A stretch of 39,427 nucleotides of DNA from an uncultured Eubacteriales bacterium (GCA_949293815.1 CASFEZ010000029.1:1-39427), one strand, 5' to 3'; numbered from the stretch's first letter, positions 16,827-24,867 are shown. The notes: a model not told the origin generated them from the letters alone. Made by a program: numbers and translations.

Positions 16827-17690
16827 TTATGCTTTGCCGACAGAGCCGAACAGCTCCATTTTTTCTTTGACGGTGTCGCAAATCGCCTGTGCGCCGGGCG
16901 CAAGGAGCTTACGGGGGTCAAAGCCCTTGCCCTGCAAGTCTTTGCCCGCTTCGATATACGCTCTGGTCGCGGCGGCAAAGCTGAGCTGGCACTCGGTGTT
17001 GACATTGATTTTGGAAACACCGAGAGATATGGCTTTTTTAATCATATCGGCGGGAATGCCGGTGCCGCCGTGCAGCACAAGGGGCATGGCGCCGGTTTTT
17101 TCCTGAATGGCAGCCAGGGTGTCGAACCGCAGACCCGCCCAGTTTTCGGGGTATTTACCGTGGATATTGCCGATACCGGCGGCCAGCATCGTAACGCCCA
17201 AATCGGCAATGCGCTTGCACTCGTCGGGGTCTGCCACTTCGCCCGCGCCAATTACGCCGTCTTCCTCGCCGCCAATCGAACCGACTTCCGCTTCAATGGA
17301 AAGCCCTTTTTCGTTGCAGATGGCAACCAGCTCTTTGGTTTTTTCAATATTTTCCTCAATGGGATAGTGCGAACCATCGAACATCACCGAAGAAAAGCCC
17401 GCTTCGATGCACTTCTTTGCACCCTCATAGGAGCCGTGGTCCAGATGCAGCGCAACCGGAACGGTAATGTTCAGCTCATCGACCATGGCGCTGACCATGG
17501 CGGCAACGGTTTTAAAGCCGCACATATATTTGCCCGCGCCCTCGGACACGCCGAGGATAACCGGAGAATTTAATTCCTGCGCAGTCAGCAGAATGGATTT
17601 TGTCCACTCCAGGTTGTTGATATTAAACTGACCGACGGCATAGTGCCCCGCCTTTGCTTTGGTAAGCATTTCTTTTGCAGATACTAACAT
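16827..17690 (-). CDS. fba: Class II (zinc) fructose-1,6-bisphosphate aldolase
   Basis: 287 residues, typical of the short class IIb enzymes. Cleaves fructose 1,6-bisphosphate to dihydroxyacetone phosphate and glyceraldehyde 3-phosphate in glycolysis. LHLDHG (81-86) holds the catalytic Asp84 and zinc ligand His85; GIGNIHGKY (about 176) and LVLHGGTG (about 206) give the other zinc histidines. GVSEGAGKYM precedes the active site. Tagatose-bisphosphate aldolase is in the same family and cannot be excluded, but no galactitol genes are near. The ATG at 17690 follows AGGAGG. It has its own promoter. Confidence 0.93.
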   Translation of the reverse strand: MLVSAKEMLTKAKAGHYAVGQFNINNLEWTKSILLTAQELNSPVILGVSEGAGKYMCGFKTVAAMVSAMVDELNITVPVALHLDHGSYEGAKKCIEAGFSSVMFDGSHYPIEENIEKTKELVAICNEKGLSIEAEVGSIGGEEDGVIGAGEVADPDECKRIADLGVTMLAAGIGNIHGKYPENWAGLRFDTLAAIQEKTGAMPLVLHGGTGIPADMIKKAISLGVSKINVNTECQLSFAAATRAYIEAGKDLQGKGFDPRKLLAPGAQAICDTVKEKMELFGSVGKA

Positions 17691-17729
17691 AACAAAAAAG
17701 CCTCCTGTTGTGCTTTGGATATTTTTACC

Positions 17730-17763
17730 GCCCTATTTTACTATAATATATAGGGCAAATCAA
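17730..17763 (-). promoter_or_regulatory. Promoter of fba with an embedded inverted repeat
   Basis: Minus strand TTGATT (17758-17763), 17-base spacer, TAAAAT (17735-17740). GCCCTAT (17730-17736) and ATAGGGC (17750-17756) form a 7-bp inverted repeat spanning the spacer and -10 box, as an operator would. Confidence 0.65.
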
Positions 17764-17797
17764 GTTCATTTTGTAAATTCTTTATCCGGCAGGCCGC

Positions 17798-18691
17798 TCA
17801 CCCTATTTCGGCAGCCGCCTCCTGCATCTTTTTCATATCCAGCTTTCTTTGCTGCCGTTTTTTTCTGGCTTTGTAATTCAGGAAATCATCCAGCTGCTTA
17901 TCGGCAATGGTATAAGCGCCTATGGGCAGGCTTTTTTTGCTGTACATACCGTGAAAATCACTGCCACCGGTAACAAGCAGCTTATGTTCCTTTGCCAGTT
18001 TCAAAAGCCGCGCCTCGGATACCGTGTCGCAGGACGGGTGGTATACCTCAACGCCGTCCAGCCCCAGCGGAATCAGCCGCTCCAGCGTATCAAAATTATC
18101 ATAATGCGCCGGATGCGCTAAAACGGCAATGCCGCCCGCGTCCCGAATCGCCTGCAAAACCTCCTCCGGCGCGGGAAAAATCGGGTTGACAGCAATATTG
18201 CTCTCGCCCTTGCGGATGAACAATTCCTCGTATACCTCACCGAACAGCATATCGGTACAGCCGGCCTCCATCAGCGCATGCATAATATGCTGTTTATAAA
18301 GATTGGTCGAACCGGTGGAGCGCTTCATAATAAATTCCGCGTCTATGCCGAACCGGGCTTTTGCCTTGAGCATCATAATCTGCCCGGCTTTTTTGCGAAT
18401 CACCTGATTTTTATGGCAAAGCCCTTCCAATCTGTCCGGAAAATCCGGCGAATAGCAAAGCAGATGGACATTCCTGCCGCTGATTTTATCGGTACAGGAA
18501 ATCTCGACACCGGGAATCACCTGTACCCCCTGTTTTTCACCAATCATTTTTGCCCGAATGGTACCGGCCATACAATCGTGGTCGGTAATGGCAATCACAT
18601 CCAAACCGCGCCCCCTCGCGAGCGATACAATTTCCTCAATGCCAACCGAACCGTCGGACAACCTGGTGTGGCAATGTAAATCTCCCTTCAT
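17798..18691 (-). CDS. PHP-domain phosphoesterase (YciV/RNase AM-like)
   Basis: 297 residues. The N-terminus DLHCHTRLSDG (4-14) is PHP motif 1; AITDHDC (about 34) is motif 2; IPGVEISC (about 58) and HPAHYDN plus GGSDFHG (C-terminal third) supply the remaining metal ligands. Members hydrolyse 3',5'-nucleoside bisphosphates or trim RNA 5' ends. The ATG at 18691 follows GAGGGAAA. It ends 35 bases before the fba promoter, so fba can also be reached by read-through. A candidate small RNA with its own terminator lies upstream. Confidence 0.9.
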   Translation of the reverse strand: MKGDLHCHTRLSDGSVGIEEIVSLARGRGLDVIAITDHDCMAGTIRAKMIGEKQGVQVIPGVEISCTDKISGRNVHLLCYSPDFPDRLEGLCHKNQVIRKKAGQIMMLKAKARFGIDAEFIMKRSTGSTNLYKQHIMHALMEAGCTDMLFGEVYEELFIRKGESNIAVNPIFPAPEEVLQAIRDAGGIAVLAHPAHYDNFDTLERLIPLGLDGVEVYHPSCDTVSEARLLKLAKEHKLLVTGGSDFHGMYSKKSLPIGAYTIADKQLDDFLNYKARKKRQQRKLDMKKMQEAAAEIG

Positions 18692-18756
18692 AAATTTCCC
18701 TCATCTACCTTTCTGCAAACTTATCCGCTGAAAGCACCTACTGTAAAATTCGCATA

Positions 18757-18890
18757 GGCAAAAAATAAGACGGCAAAAGTCTTGCCGTACCGAATCCATA
18801 CAGCGGATCATTCAGGCAAATGCGGATTTGCCGGAAACCTTCGGTATTTTTCCAAAAAGCCGCACAATACCGCAATTTATACTCTCTACT
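18757..18890 (-). ncRNA. Candidate small RNA or attenuated leader upstream of the PHP gene
   Basis: A consensus-like promoter (18897-18925) and an intrinsic terminator (ACGGCAA / TTGCCGT at 18770-18788 followed by CTTATTTTTT on the minus strand) bound about 135 nt with no ORF. Inside are three hairpins: CGGTATT/AATACCG, GGCAAAT/ATTTGCC with a 6-base or shorter loop, and GATCC/GGATTC. The arrangement is that of a riboswitch/attenuator for the PHP gene or a free-standing RNA. I do not recognise the class. Confidence 0.5.
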
Positions 18891-18896
18891 TAATCT

Positions 18897-18925
18897 ATTT
18901 TACATCGAAACCGCTTCCATTTCAA
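18897..18925 (-). promoter_or_regulatory. Promoter for the candidate RNA / PHP gene
   Basis: Minus strand TTGAAA (18920-18925), 17-base spacer, TAAAAT (18897-18902). Confidence 0.65.
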
Positions 18926-19025
18926 GTGATTTTATGATAAAATATTAAAAAAAGACGACTTTTCTTTAAAAATGCCAAATATAACTGTACATTTGCTACA
19001 GATTTGTCTGATAAAGGACGCGAAG

Positions 19026-20069
19026 ATGATGAATTGTAAAATTTTTTTGGGGCTGAGCGGCGGGGTGGATTCTTCGGTTTCCGCCCTCTTATTGCGGGAA
19101 GCCGGATATGAGGTACACGGTGTGATGCTTTTGCTCAAGCCGCCAAGCGAACAGCGGGAGCGGGAAGCGGCGCAGGCGCAGAATACCGCAAACGAGCTGG
19201 GGATACCGTTGCATTTTTTGGATGCGGTACAGCTCTTTCATGATACGGTAATAAATAATTTTATCAGTGAATATAAAATAGGACACACGCCCAATCCCTG
19301 TGTGCTTTGCAACCCGACCGTTAAATTTGCCGCGCTGCTGTCCTTTGCCGCCTCCATGGGCGGCGGCAAGATTGCCACCGGACATTATGTGGAAAAAATC
19401 CGGCTGCCGGACGGCACAGCCGCACTCCGGCGGCACAAAAGCCGCAAGGATCAAAGCTATTTTCTCTGCCGCCTGACCGAGGCACAGCTGGAAGCCGCCG
19501 AATTTCCCCTTGCCCCTTATCATAAGGAAGAAGTGCGCGCCATCGCCGCCGAACACGGACTGCCCTGCGCCAGCCAAAGCGACAGCCAGGAAATCTGTTT
19601 TATTCCGGATGGCGATTATGGGACATTTTTAACCGAAACCGGCGGACTTCAGGCGCAGCCGGGGCATTTCATTGATAAAAACGGAAAAATTTTGGGACAG
19701 CACCGAGGGATTATCCATTATACATTGGGACAGCGGCGAGGGCTGGAAATAGCGCTGGGCGAGCGGATGTATGTGTCGAGGCTGAATCCGACAGACAATA
19801 CCGTCACCCTTTGCACCGAGCAGGAGCGTTACCAGACAGAGCTTTTTGTAAGAGATTTGCATATGATACATGGCGATACCCCCCGAGAGGCGTTCTCGGC
19901 GGATGTCAAGGTACGCAGCACCGCCGCCCCTGTACCGGCGCAGATAACACCGCAGGCGGATGGCACCTGTCGCATCACCCTTTCAAAGAAGCAAACCGCC
20001 GCAGCCCCCGGGCAGACCGCCGCGTTCTATCGGGACGATATTCTGCTGGGCGGCGCGACGATTCTTTGA
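19026..20069 (+). CDS. mnmA: tRNA-uridine 2-sulfurtransferase MnmA
   Basis: 347 residues. Adds sulfur to position 2 of wobble uridine in tRNA Lys, Glu and Gln. The PP-loop LSGGVDSSVS (10-19) binds ATP; NPCVLCN (90-96) holds the nucleophile Cys95; SQEICFIPD holds the second catalytic cysteine (Cys191); GQRRGLEIALG marks the central domain. The ATG at 19026 (followed by a second ATG) sits behind AAAGGACG; an 18-codon upstream extension has no ribosome site. Slightly shorter than E. coli MnmA. It stands alone. Confidence 0.95.
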   Translation: MMNCKIFLGLSGGVDSSVSALLLREAGYEVHGVMLLLKPPSEQREREAAQAQNTANELGIPLHFLDAVQLFHDTVINNFISEYKIGHTPNPCVLCNPTVKFAALLSFAASMGGGKIATGHYVEKIRLPDGTAALRRHKSRKDQSYFLCRLTEAQLEAAEFPLAPYHKEEVRAIAAEHGLPCASQSDSQEICFIPDGDYGTFLTETGGLQAQPGHFIDKNGKILGQHRGIIHYTLGQRRGLEIALGERMYVSRLNPTDNTVTLCTEQERYQTELFVRDLHMIHGDTPREAFSADVKVRSTAAPVPAQITPQADGTCRITLSKKQTAAAPGQTAAFYRDDILLGGATIL

Positions 20070-20108
20070 TTCACGCATACGGAATGTGCCCATTTGCGTG
20101 ATTTTCTC

Positions 20109-20137
20109 TTGCATCCATGCGGCAGATATGCTAAAAT
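20109..20137 (+). promoter_or_regulatory. Promoter of the GH18 gene
   Basis: TTGCAT (20109-20114), 17-base spacer, TAAAAT (20132-20137). Just before it, TCACGCA and TGCGTGA flank an 18-base loop, a weak candidate terminator for mnmA. Confidence 0.6.
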
Positions 20138-20165
20138 ACCCAAAAACACGAAAGGGAAAGAGAAG

Positions 20166-21104
20166 ATGAAACATCTTGTCTGCGGAAGCTATATTCCCGC
20201 GAACGGTCTGACCGAAGCACAGCTTAGGGCCATTGATTTCGGAAAAATCACCCATGTTTTTGTTGCCTTTTCCGTATTGGAGAAACAGGCGGACACCGAT
20301 TTTTATGTGCCGGTGGTCAGCGAGGGGGTTGCCGACGGCATTCGCCTTTTGCAGCAGGAAATCAAACGCCAGAATGCGAACTGCCGCGTTGTTCTCTCCA
20401 TCGGCGGCGCATTTGCGGACTTTTTCTGTCCGGCGGTGCGTACCGGGGAAAACCGCCGCGCCTTTGCCGAAGCCTGCGCCGCGCTCTGCGAGGACTATTC
20501 CCTGGACGGCATTGATTTGGACTGGGAATTTCCCGGCATTCCCCACTGTGGGGTCATGGCATGCGAACACTGTGTGCATGATTTCACCCTGTTATGCCGT
20601 GTCCTGCGGGAGACGCTCGGCGAAAAGCTGCTGACCAGCGCCATGGGATCCGACCATTGGAACCGATTGGAAAATGACGAGCTGCGCGGTCTTTTGGATT
20701 ATGTGAATGTGATGACCTACGATATGGCGGACACCGACCACAGCGCCATGACCCTGACCCAAAACGCCATGGAGGGCTGGCAGGCGCAGGGCTACCGCCC
20801 CGAACAGCTGCTTTTGGGCGTGCCGTTCTATGGGCGCAGCACCGATGAAAGCTATAACTGGATGGGCTACCATACGGCCATGGAGGCGGTTCGCGCGGGC
20901 AAAGCGCAGCGGCTGCACACGGACAATCAGGATTATATTGTCTTTGCCGATGGCGCAAAGCTCGGGCTGGACTTTCCCGAATCGATTCGCAAAAAAATAA
21001 GCTATATTCAGCAAAAAGGCTTTGGCGGCATTTTCTGCTGGCAGGAGCTGACCGACCGGGACGGCGAGCTGCGCCGCGCCATGGCTGCGCTTCTGGATGC
21101 GTAA
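20166..21104 (+). CDS. Glycoside hydrolase family 18 protein, apparently cytoplasmic
   Basis: 312 residues. The GH18 catalytic signature DGIDLDWE is at 114-121, with Glu121 as the acid, preceded by the second GH18 motif VLSIGGA (about 76-82) and followed by VNVMTYDM (substrate Tyr/Asp) and GIFCWQ, the closing tryptophan strand. GH18 enzymes cleave beta-1,4-linked N-acetylglucosamine in chitin or N-glycans. There is no signal peptide, no LysM and no carbohydrate-binding domain, so it probably acts on imported oligosaccharides inside the cell. The ATG at 20166 follows GAAAGGGAAAG. Substrate is not assignable. Confidence 0.9.
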   Translation: MKHLVCGSYIPANGLTEAQLRAIDFGKITHVFVAFSVLEKQADTDFYVPVVSEGVADGIRLLQQEIKRQNANCRVVLSIGGAFADFFCPAVRTGENRRAFAEACAALCEDYSLDGIDLDWEFPGIPHCGVMACEHCVHDFTLLCRVLRETLGEKLLTSAMGSDHWNRLENDELRGLLDYVNVMTYDMADTDHSAMTLTQNAMEGWQAQGYRPEQLLLGVPFYGRSTDESYNWMGYHTAMEAVRAGKAQRLHTDNQDYIVFADGAKLGLDFPESIRKKISYIQQKGFGGIFCWQELTDRDGELRRAMAALLDA

Positions 21105-21151
21105 ACCATACGCCGTCTATAGCTTTTGTTTACCACTGCATATCCGACTTC

Positions 21152-21187
21152 ACCGCTTTTCCGCTCCATGCGGGAAAGCGGTTTTTT
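21152..21187 (+). terminator. Intrinsic terminator after the GH18 gene
   Basis: ACCGCTTTTCCGC pairs with GCGGGAAAGCGGT, loop TCCAT, followed by TTTTTTG. Confidence 0.88.
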
Positions 21188-21297
21188 GTTTTGGCAGCAA
21201 CATTGTTTTGATAGGAACATCTGTAAAATTTTTATGCGTCTTTCATGACTTTTTTATGACAAATAATTACAAATTGGTTAAAATAACCATTTCTCTA

Positions 21298-21326
21298 TTG
21301 TAATCCCCTTGCGCATGATTTATAAT
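21298..21326 (+). promoter_or_regulatory. Promoter of the LRR lipoprotein gene
   Basis: TTGTAA (21298-21303), 17-base spacer, TATAAT (21321-21326). Confidence 0.7.
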
Positions 21327-21332
21327 AATTTT

Positions 21333-21505
21333 AGTCTGAAATCCGCTTGGCGGCGGATTTCTCCCCGCTTTGCGGGGAGGGACGTTTCTCGTCCGGATGA
21401 GAACCTTGTATCATAAAATCTTTTGCCTTTGGGAAAAGAGCGACCGTTCGCCGTATTCCCTGACGGAAATGTTTTTCGTGGTACCACAAAAAAGGAGGTT
21501 ATATT
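21333..21505 (+). promoter_or_regulatory. Long structured 5' leader of the LRR lipoprotein gene
   Basis: About 170 nt between the promoter and the ATG. Three perfect hairpins follow one another: AAATCCGC/GCGGATTT, CTCCCCGC/GCGGGGAG and GGACG/CGTCC. Near the ribosome site there is a 10-base palindrome GTGGTACCAC (21479-21488). Not a recognised riboswitch class. Confidence 0.5.
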
Positions 21506-22222
21506 ATGAAAAAAATTTGTTTGGTTATGGCAGTGGTTTTGCTGTTCGGATTGCTGACCGGCTGCAACCAGCAGCCGCAGGATTCCGGCGAGGGTAGCCA
21601 CGGTGTAACCCTGGCGGAGGGGGAAACCGTGCAGCTGGACGATGGAAGAATCATTTTTTCTGACGGCTATGTCTATTCTTCTGACCAAAAAATCCTATAC
21701 GGCTATTCTGAACTGGAGGAAAACCGTGTGGAGGAAGACCATGACTTTGTGGTGCCCGACAGCGTGGAAGTCATTGAAAGCGAAGCCTTTTCCAATCTTG
21801 ATACACTGACCATGGGCAGAAATGTACAACAGCTGAGCGACAGGGCCCTGGCTGATTTTCATTGCACCCAGCTGATTTGGCCGGAGGACGGAAAACTGCA
21901 GACCATCGGCAAGGGCGCCTTTGCCGACATGAGCGGCATGGACAGCATCACCTTGCCCGATACGGTCACCGCGCTGGGCGAGGACGCCTTTGCGGGATCT
22001 TTCTTTACGACCATCGATCTGGGCAGCGGGATTCGCGAGGTCAAGAGCGGCACTTTCCGCGACTGTAAGAATTTAACCACCGTCACCTTCAGCGCAGACG
22101 CCACGGTCGCGGCGGACGCCTTCGCGGGCTGTGACGCCCTTACCACCATCCTCCTGCGCGACGCGGACGGCAATGTGACAGAGCATTCGCTCTCGATTTT
22201 AGAAGAATTAACCGAGGCATAA
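21506..22222 (+). CDS. Leucine-rich repeat (BspA/LRR_5-type) lipoprotein
   Basis: 238 residues. Lipoprotein signal peptide with lipobox LLTGC, Cys20 being the lipidated residue. After a linker, LRR_5 repeats occupy about 80-215 (VPDSVEVIESEAFSNLDTLT, IGKGAFADMSGMDSITLPDT, LGEDAFAGS, ADAFAGCDALTTI). BspA-type repeats are common surface adhesin or scaffold modules of gut and oral bacteria. The ATG follows AAAGGAGG at the ideal distance. It is monocistronic. Confidence 0.9.
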   Translation: MKKICLVMAVVLLFGLLTGCNQQPQDSGEGSHGVTLAEGETVQLDDGRIIFSDGYVYSSDQKILYGYSELEENRVEEDHDFVVPDSVEVIESEAFSNLDTLTMGRNVQQLSDRALADFHCTQLIWPEDGKLQTIGKGAFADMSGMDSITLPDTVTALGEDAFAGSFFTTIDLGSGIREVKSGTFRDCKNLTTVTFSADATVAADAFAGCDALTTILLRDADGNVTEHSLSILEELTEA

Positions 22223-22233
22223 TGGAAAGTATA

Positions 22234-22272
22234 ACGCGCCGATTTCGTTTTGAAATCGGCGCGTTTATTTTT
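22234..22272 (+). terminator. Intrinsic terminator after the LRR lipoprotein
   Basis: ACGCGCCGATTTC pairs exactly with GAAATCGGCGCGT, loop of 5, then TTATTTTTAT. Confidence 0.92.
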
Positions 22273-22357
22273 ATATTGGCAAGAAGTTAAGTCGAAGCAG
22301 GGGCTTTTTAGTGACCACTGGCGGCGCCAAGCGCCGCCCAAGGCGAAGCCCTCCGAC

Positions 22358-22388
22358 ACTAACCACTAACAACTAACCACTAATCACT
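22358..22388. repeat. Short tandem array of ACTAACCACTA-type units
   Basis: ACTAACC / ACTAACA / ACTAACC / ACTAATC units in a row, flanked on both sides by GC-rich palindromes (GGCGGCGCCAAGCGCCGCC at 22320-22338 and GGCGCCACTCGCGGCGC at 22389-22405). The 134-base spacer between the two convergent genes holds nothing else. Confidence 0.6.
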
Positions 22389-22406
22389 GGCGCCACTCGC
22401 GGCGCT

Positions 22407-23993
22407 TTAAACTTCACTCAGCGCAGGCTCCCGCTCTTCAACGGTGCTAATCCACATCTCCCGCCATTTTTTACCGGAAATTTTTTCGAGCTTTTGAATC
22501 TGTTCCACGCTCAAATCGGTGACAACCCGACCATATTCATGCCGTTCGGCAATAATCTGCTTCATCAGCTCATGATCCTTTTTGCTCATGGAATAGGCGT
22601 AAATCGCCAGCACCGAGCAGAGGGCAAAAATGGACGGCAGGATGGCAAAATTCAATTTCAGACCAAAGATGGTGCGGGCACTCTGGGCGGACGGTTCGCG
22701 CACCTGGGGGTCATAGCCGAAATCCTTTAACGATTTGCCGACGATATAGCTGGTTAAAGAGCTGATGGTTTTACTGAAAAAGGAACGGAAAGTGCTGACA
22801 ACCCCTTCCCGGCGGCGACCGGTAATCATTTCGTCCACATCGGTTACATCGGGCTGGATGTTCTCCCCCACAAAGCCGGGACCGGAGAAGCCGAAGTTGT
22901 ATAAAATCATGGAAAGCACAATAATGGTTCTCGTTACCGTTACCGGCGTATTGACGCCGATGAATACATTCATAAACAGCCCGACAATCATCAGCGGTCC
23001 CAATAGCTTGCCGCAGAAGGTCTTTTGTTTATAGCGCACCAGCAGGTAATTGATGGGCGAACCGCAGAACTCGGCTATGCCGGAAATAATGATAAAAGAA
23101 TTAAAAAACTGATACTGGTCGGCAACGCTGATAATGAAATACTGGTCGGTGATGCTGTAGAAATTCCGGCTCAGGGAATAGAACAGCGTAATAACAAAGT
23201 ATTGCCGGAACGCCCGGTTGGCGAATACCAGCCGGTATTCATGCCACAGGTACTTGAAATTCAGCGGTTCTTTCGGCTGCCCTAAGGAAGAGGGCTCTTT
23301 TGTCTTAAAAAAGCAAAGCACCAGCGGCCAGGCAAACCACAGAGCCAAAATCAGGCCAATCATCATATAATTGCCCCGGTGCGCCGGTTCCGGGTCGGGC
23401 AAATCGGTTAAGGCGACTCTGACATTGAACCCGCTGAGCGCCAGCGCCGTAAACACATAGGAGGAAACCTGCCCGATGGAGTTCATACAATATTCCACAA
23501 TTTTATACTGGGTGCGCTGAAAGTAATGGGGCGCAACCTGCGGGAGCATAGCGGTATGGGGGATGGACGCCATGGTATACCCCACCGAATAAAGCAGCCC
23601 CGCAAACAGGTACCAGAGCCAGGTTGCGCCGGTGCCGTTTTCGGAAATGCCAAAGGAGGTCCATTTCATAATATAGGACATACAGAACGGCAGCAGCGCC
23701 AGCAAAAGGTAGGGGCGGTGCCGTCCGAGCCGGGAGCGGGTACGGTCGGTAATCATGCCCATGATTGGGTCATTGAACGCATCGAACAGCCCGGTAATCA
23801 GCGAAATGGAACCCGCCTGCTCCGTATCCAGCCCCTCCACATAGGTCAGATACTGCTGGTGGAACTGACTGATCGGGTACCCCGCGCCGCCTAAGGTTAT
23901 GTTGGCGCAGGTATACCCCGCCGCCGGTTTGATAAAATCCTTTACGCTGCCCTCCAGGCCGACAATGTTTTTCAGTTTCTCACCCAATCCCAT
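22407..23993 (-). CDS. GPH-family (MelB-like) sugar:cation symporter, MFS superfamily
   Basis: 528 residues with about 12 membrane helices. The family signature FDAFNDPIMGMITDRTRSRL (about 69-88) is directly followed by GRHRPYLL, as in melibiose and glucuronide symporters (MFS_2). Such carriers import glycosides with Na+ or H+. The central loop and the Lys/Glu-rich C-terminal tail (about 60 residues after the last helix) are longer than in MelB. The ATG at 23993 follows GAGGAGG. No glycosidase or regulator is adjacent, so the substrate is unknown. Confidence 0.9.
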   Translation of the reverse strand: MGLGEKLKNIVGLEGSVKDFIKPAAGYTCANITLGGAGYPISQFHQQYLTYVEGLDTEQAGSISLITGLFDAFNDPIMGMITDRTRSRLGRHRPYLLLALLPFCMSYIMKWTSFGISENGTGATWLWYLFAGLLYSVGYTMASIPHTAMLPQVAPHYFQRTQYKIVEYCMNSIGQVSSYVFTALALSGFNVRVALTDLPDPEPAHRGNYMMIGLILALWFAWPLVLCFFKTKEPSSLGQPKEPLNFKYLWHEYRLVFANRAFRQYFVITLFYSLSRNFYSITDQYFIISVADQYQFFNSFIIISGIAEFCGSPINYLLVRYKQKTFCGKLLGPLMIVGLFMNVFIGVNTPVTVTRTIIVLSMILYNFGFSGPGFVGENIQPDVTDVDEMITGRRREGVVSTFRSFFSKTISSLTSYIVGKSLKDFGYDPQVREPSAQSARTIFGLKLNFAILPSIFALCSVLAIYAYSMSKKDHELMKQIIAERHEYGRVVTDLSVEQIQKLEKISGKKWREMWISTVEEREPALSEV

Positions 23994-24020
23994 AACAGCG
24001 CCTCCTCGCGCTTTTCTTTT

Positions 24021-24049
24021 ATTCTACCACACCGCGAAAGGGGTGTCAA
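24021..24049 (-). promoter_or_regulatory. Promoter of the GPH symporter gene
   Basis: Minus strand TTGACA (24044-24049), 17-base spacer, TAGAAT (24021-24026). Confidence 0.8.
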
Positions 24050-24071
24050 TCGCGCCGATTGGATGCACAGT

Positions 24072-24267
24072 GTAGGGGCGGGTCTTGTGCCCGCCCGGGG
24101 AAGGGGCAGAGGATTTCGGCTTCCGCGTACCAAGGAAGACGCACAAATGTATCGGTTTTATGATAAAAACCGTACAAACGAAAAACCGGATTACACCAAC
24201 GCCCGACCTGCGGTGGTATTGGGTTCTGACAGCTACGCCCTCGGGCGGGCACAAGACCCGCCCCTAC
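24072..24267. mobile_element. MITE-like element, 196 bp with 26-bp terminal inverted repeats
   Basis: The left end (24072-24097) begins GTAGGGGCGGGTCTTGTG and continues CCCGCCCG; the right end (24242-24267) is its exact reverse complement. Each end is itself a hairpin, GGGCGGG pairing with CCCGCCC. The interior has no ORF. A second copy of the left end, with matching inner sequence through GGAAGACGCACAAATG, starts at 39250. Confidence 0.75.
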
Positions 24268-24300
24268 GGAGTGTTTTAGAATGGACAGACAGGGAATCTG

Positions 24301-24846
24301 TTATCCTTTTCTGTCCTCCGCCAACACCCCCCAATGGCAAATATCCAGGTATTCCCCGTGGCGGTAAAATTTGGCGCGGCTTTTGCCCTCATAGGTAAAG
24401 CCGCATTTTTTTGCCACTGCGCCGGAGGCGGGATTTTTTTCCGCGTGGTCAATCTCCACCCGGTGGACGCCCACCTCGTCAAATAAAAACGCTATGACCG
24501 CCCGCACCGCCTCGCTGGTGATGCCCCGGTTCCAAAAGGCGCGACCGATGCAGTAACCCAGGGCGGCGATATGGGCGTTTTCATCGATGCTGACAACGCT
24601 GATCGAGCCAATGGGTGTACCGCTGTATTCGATCGCCCACTCGTAGGTTTGCGGGCGGCTATAATCCAAGCTGCGCAAAAACGCTTTGCTATCCTCTGCG
24701 GAGCGATGGGGTTCCCAGGTCAAAAACCGGGAAACTGCGGCGTCCTTCGCCCAGTTTTCATACATCGCTTCCGCGTCCTCCAGAGTGAACCGGCGCAGCA
24801 GCAGCCGTTCTGTTGGAAGCGGTACGGTTCCCTTATGCTTGAGCAT
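24301..24846 (-). CDS. GNAT N-acetyltransferase, RimJ/RimL-like
   Basis: 181 residues. Typical RimJ/RimL-type acetyltransferase: TERLLLRRFTLEDAEAMYENW (about 11-31), LGYCIGRAFWNRGITSEAVRAV (acetyl-CoA binding region, about 92-113) and NPASGAVAKKCGFTYEG (about 138-154). Homologues acetylate ribosomal protein N-termini or small molecules including antibiotics. The ATG at 24846 has GGAGG 8 bases upstream. The frame stays open further upstream, but that stretch is a leader ORF in another frame plus a terminator, so I exclude it. The 3' end nearly touches the MITE-like element. Its leader suggests inducible expression. Confidence 0.9.
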   Translation of the reverse strand: MLKHKGTVPLPTERLLLRRFTLEDAEAMYENWAKDAAVSRFLTWEPHRSAEDSKAFLRSLDYSRPQTYEWAIEYSGTPIGSISVVSIDENAHIAALGYCIGRAFWNRGITSEAVRAVIAFLFDEVGVHRVEIDHAEKNPASGAVAKKCGFTYEGKSRAKFYRHGEYLDICHWGVLAEDRKG

Positions 24847-24867
24847 GATTTTTTCCTCCTTCTTTAT

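Noticed and set aside
21470-21500. T-box riboswitch before the LRR lipoprotein
   Set aside because: Only the TGGTACC core fits; there is no specifier stem, no competing terminator, and the gene is not aminoacylation related.
22358-22388. Possible CRISPR-like array
   Set aside because: Units are about 8 bases, contiguous, without spacers, and no cas genes are present.
24063-24398. Coding potential across the MITE-like element
   Set aside because: Open frames there arise from the GC-rich inverted ends and have no RBS; the inverted repeats explain the sequence.
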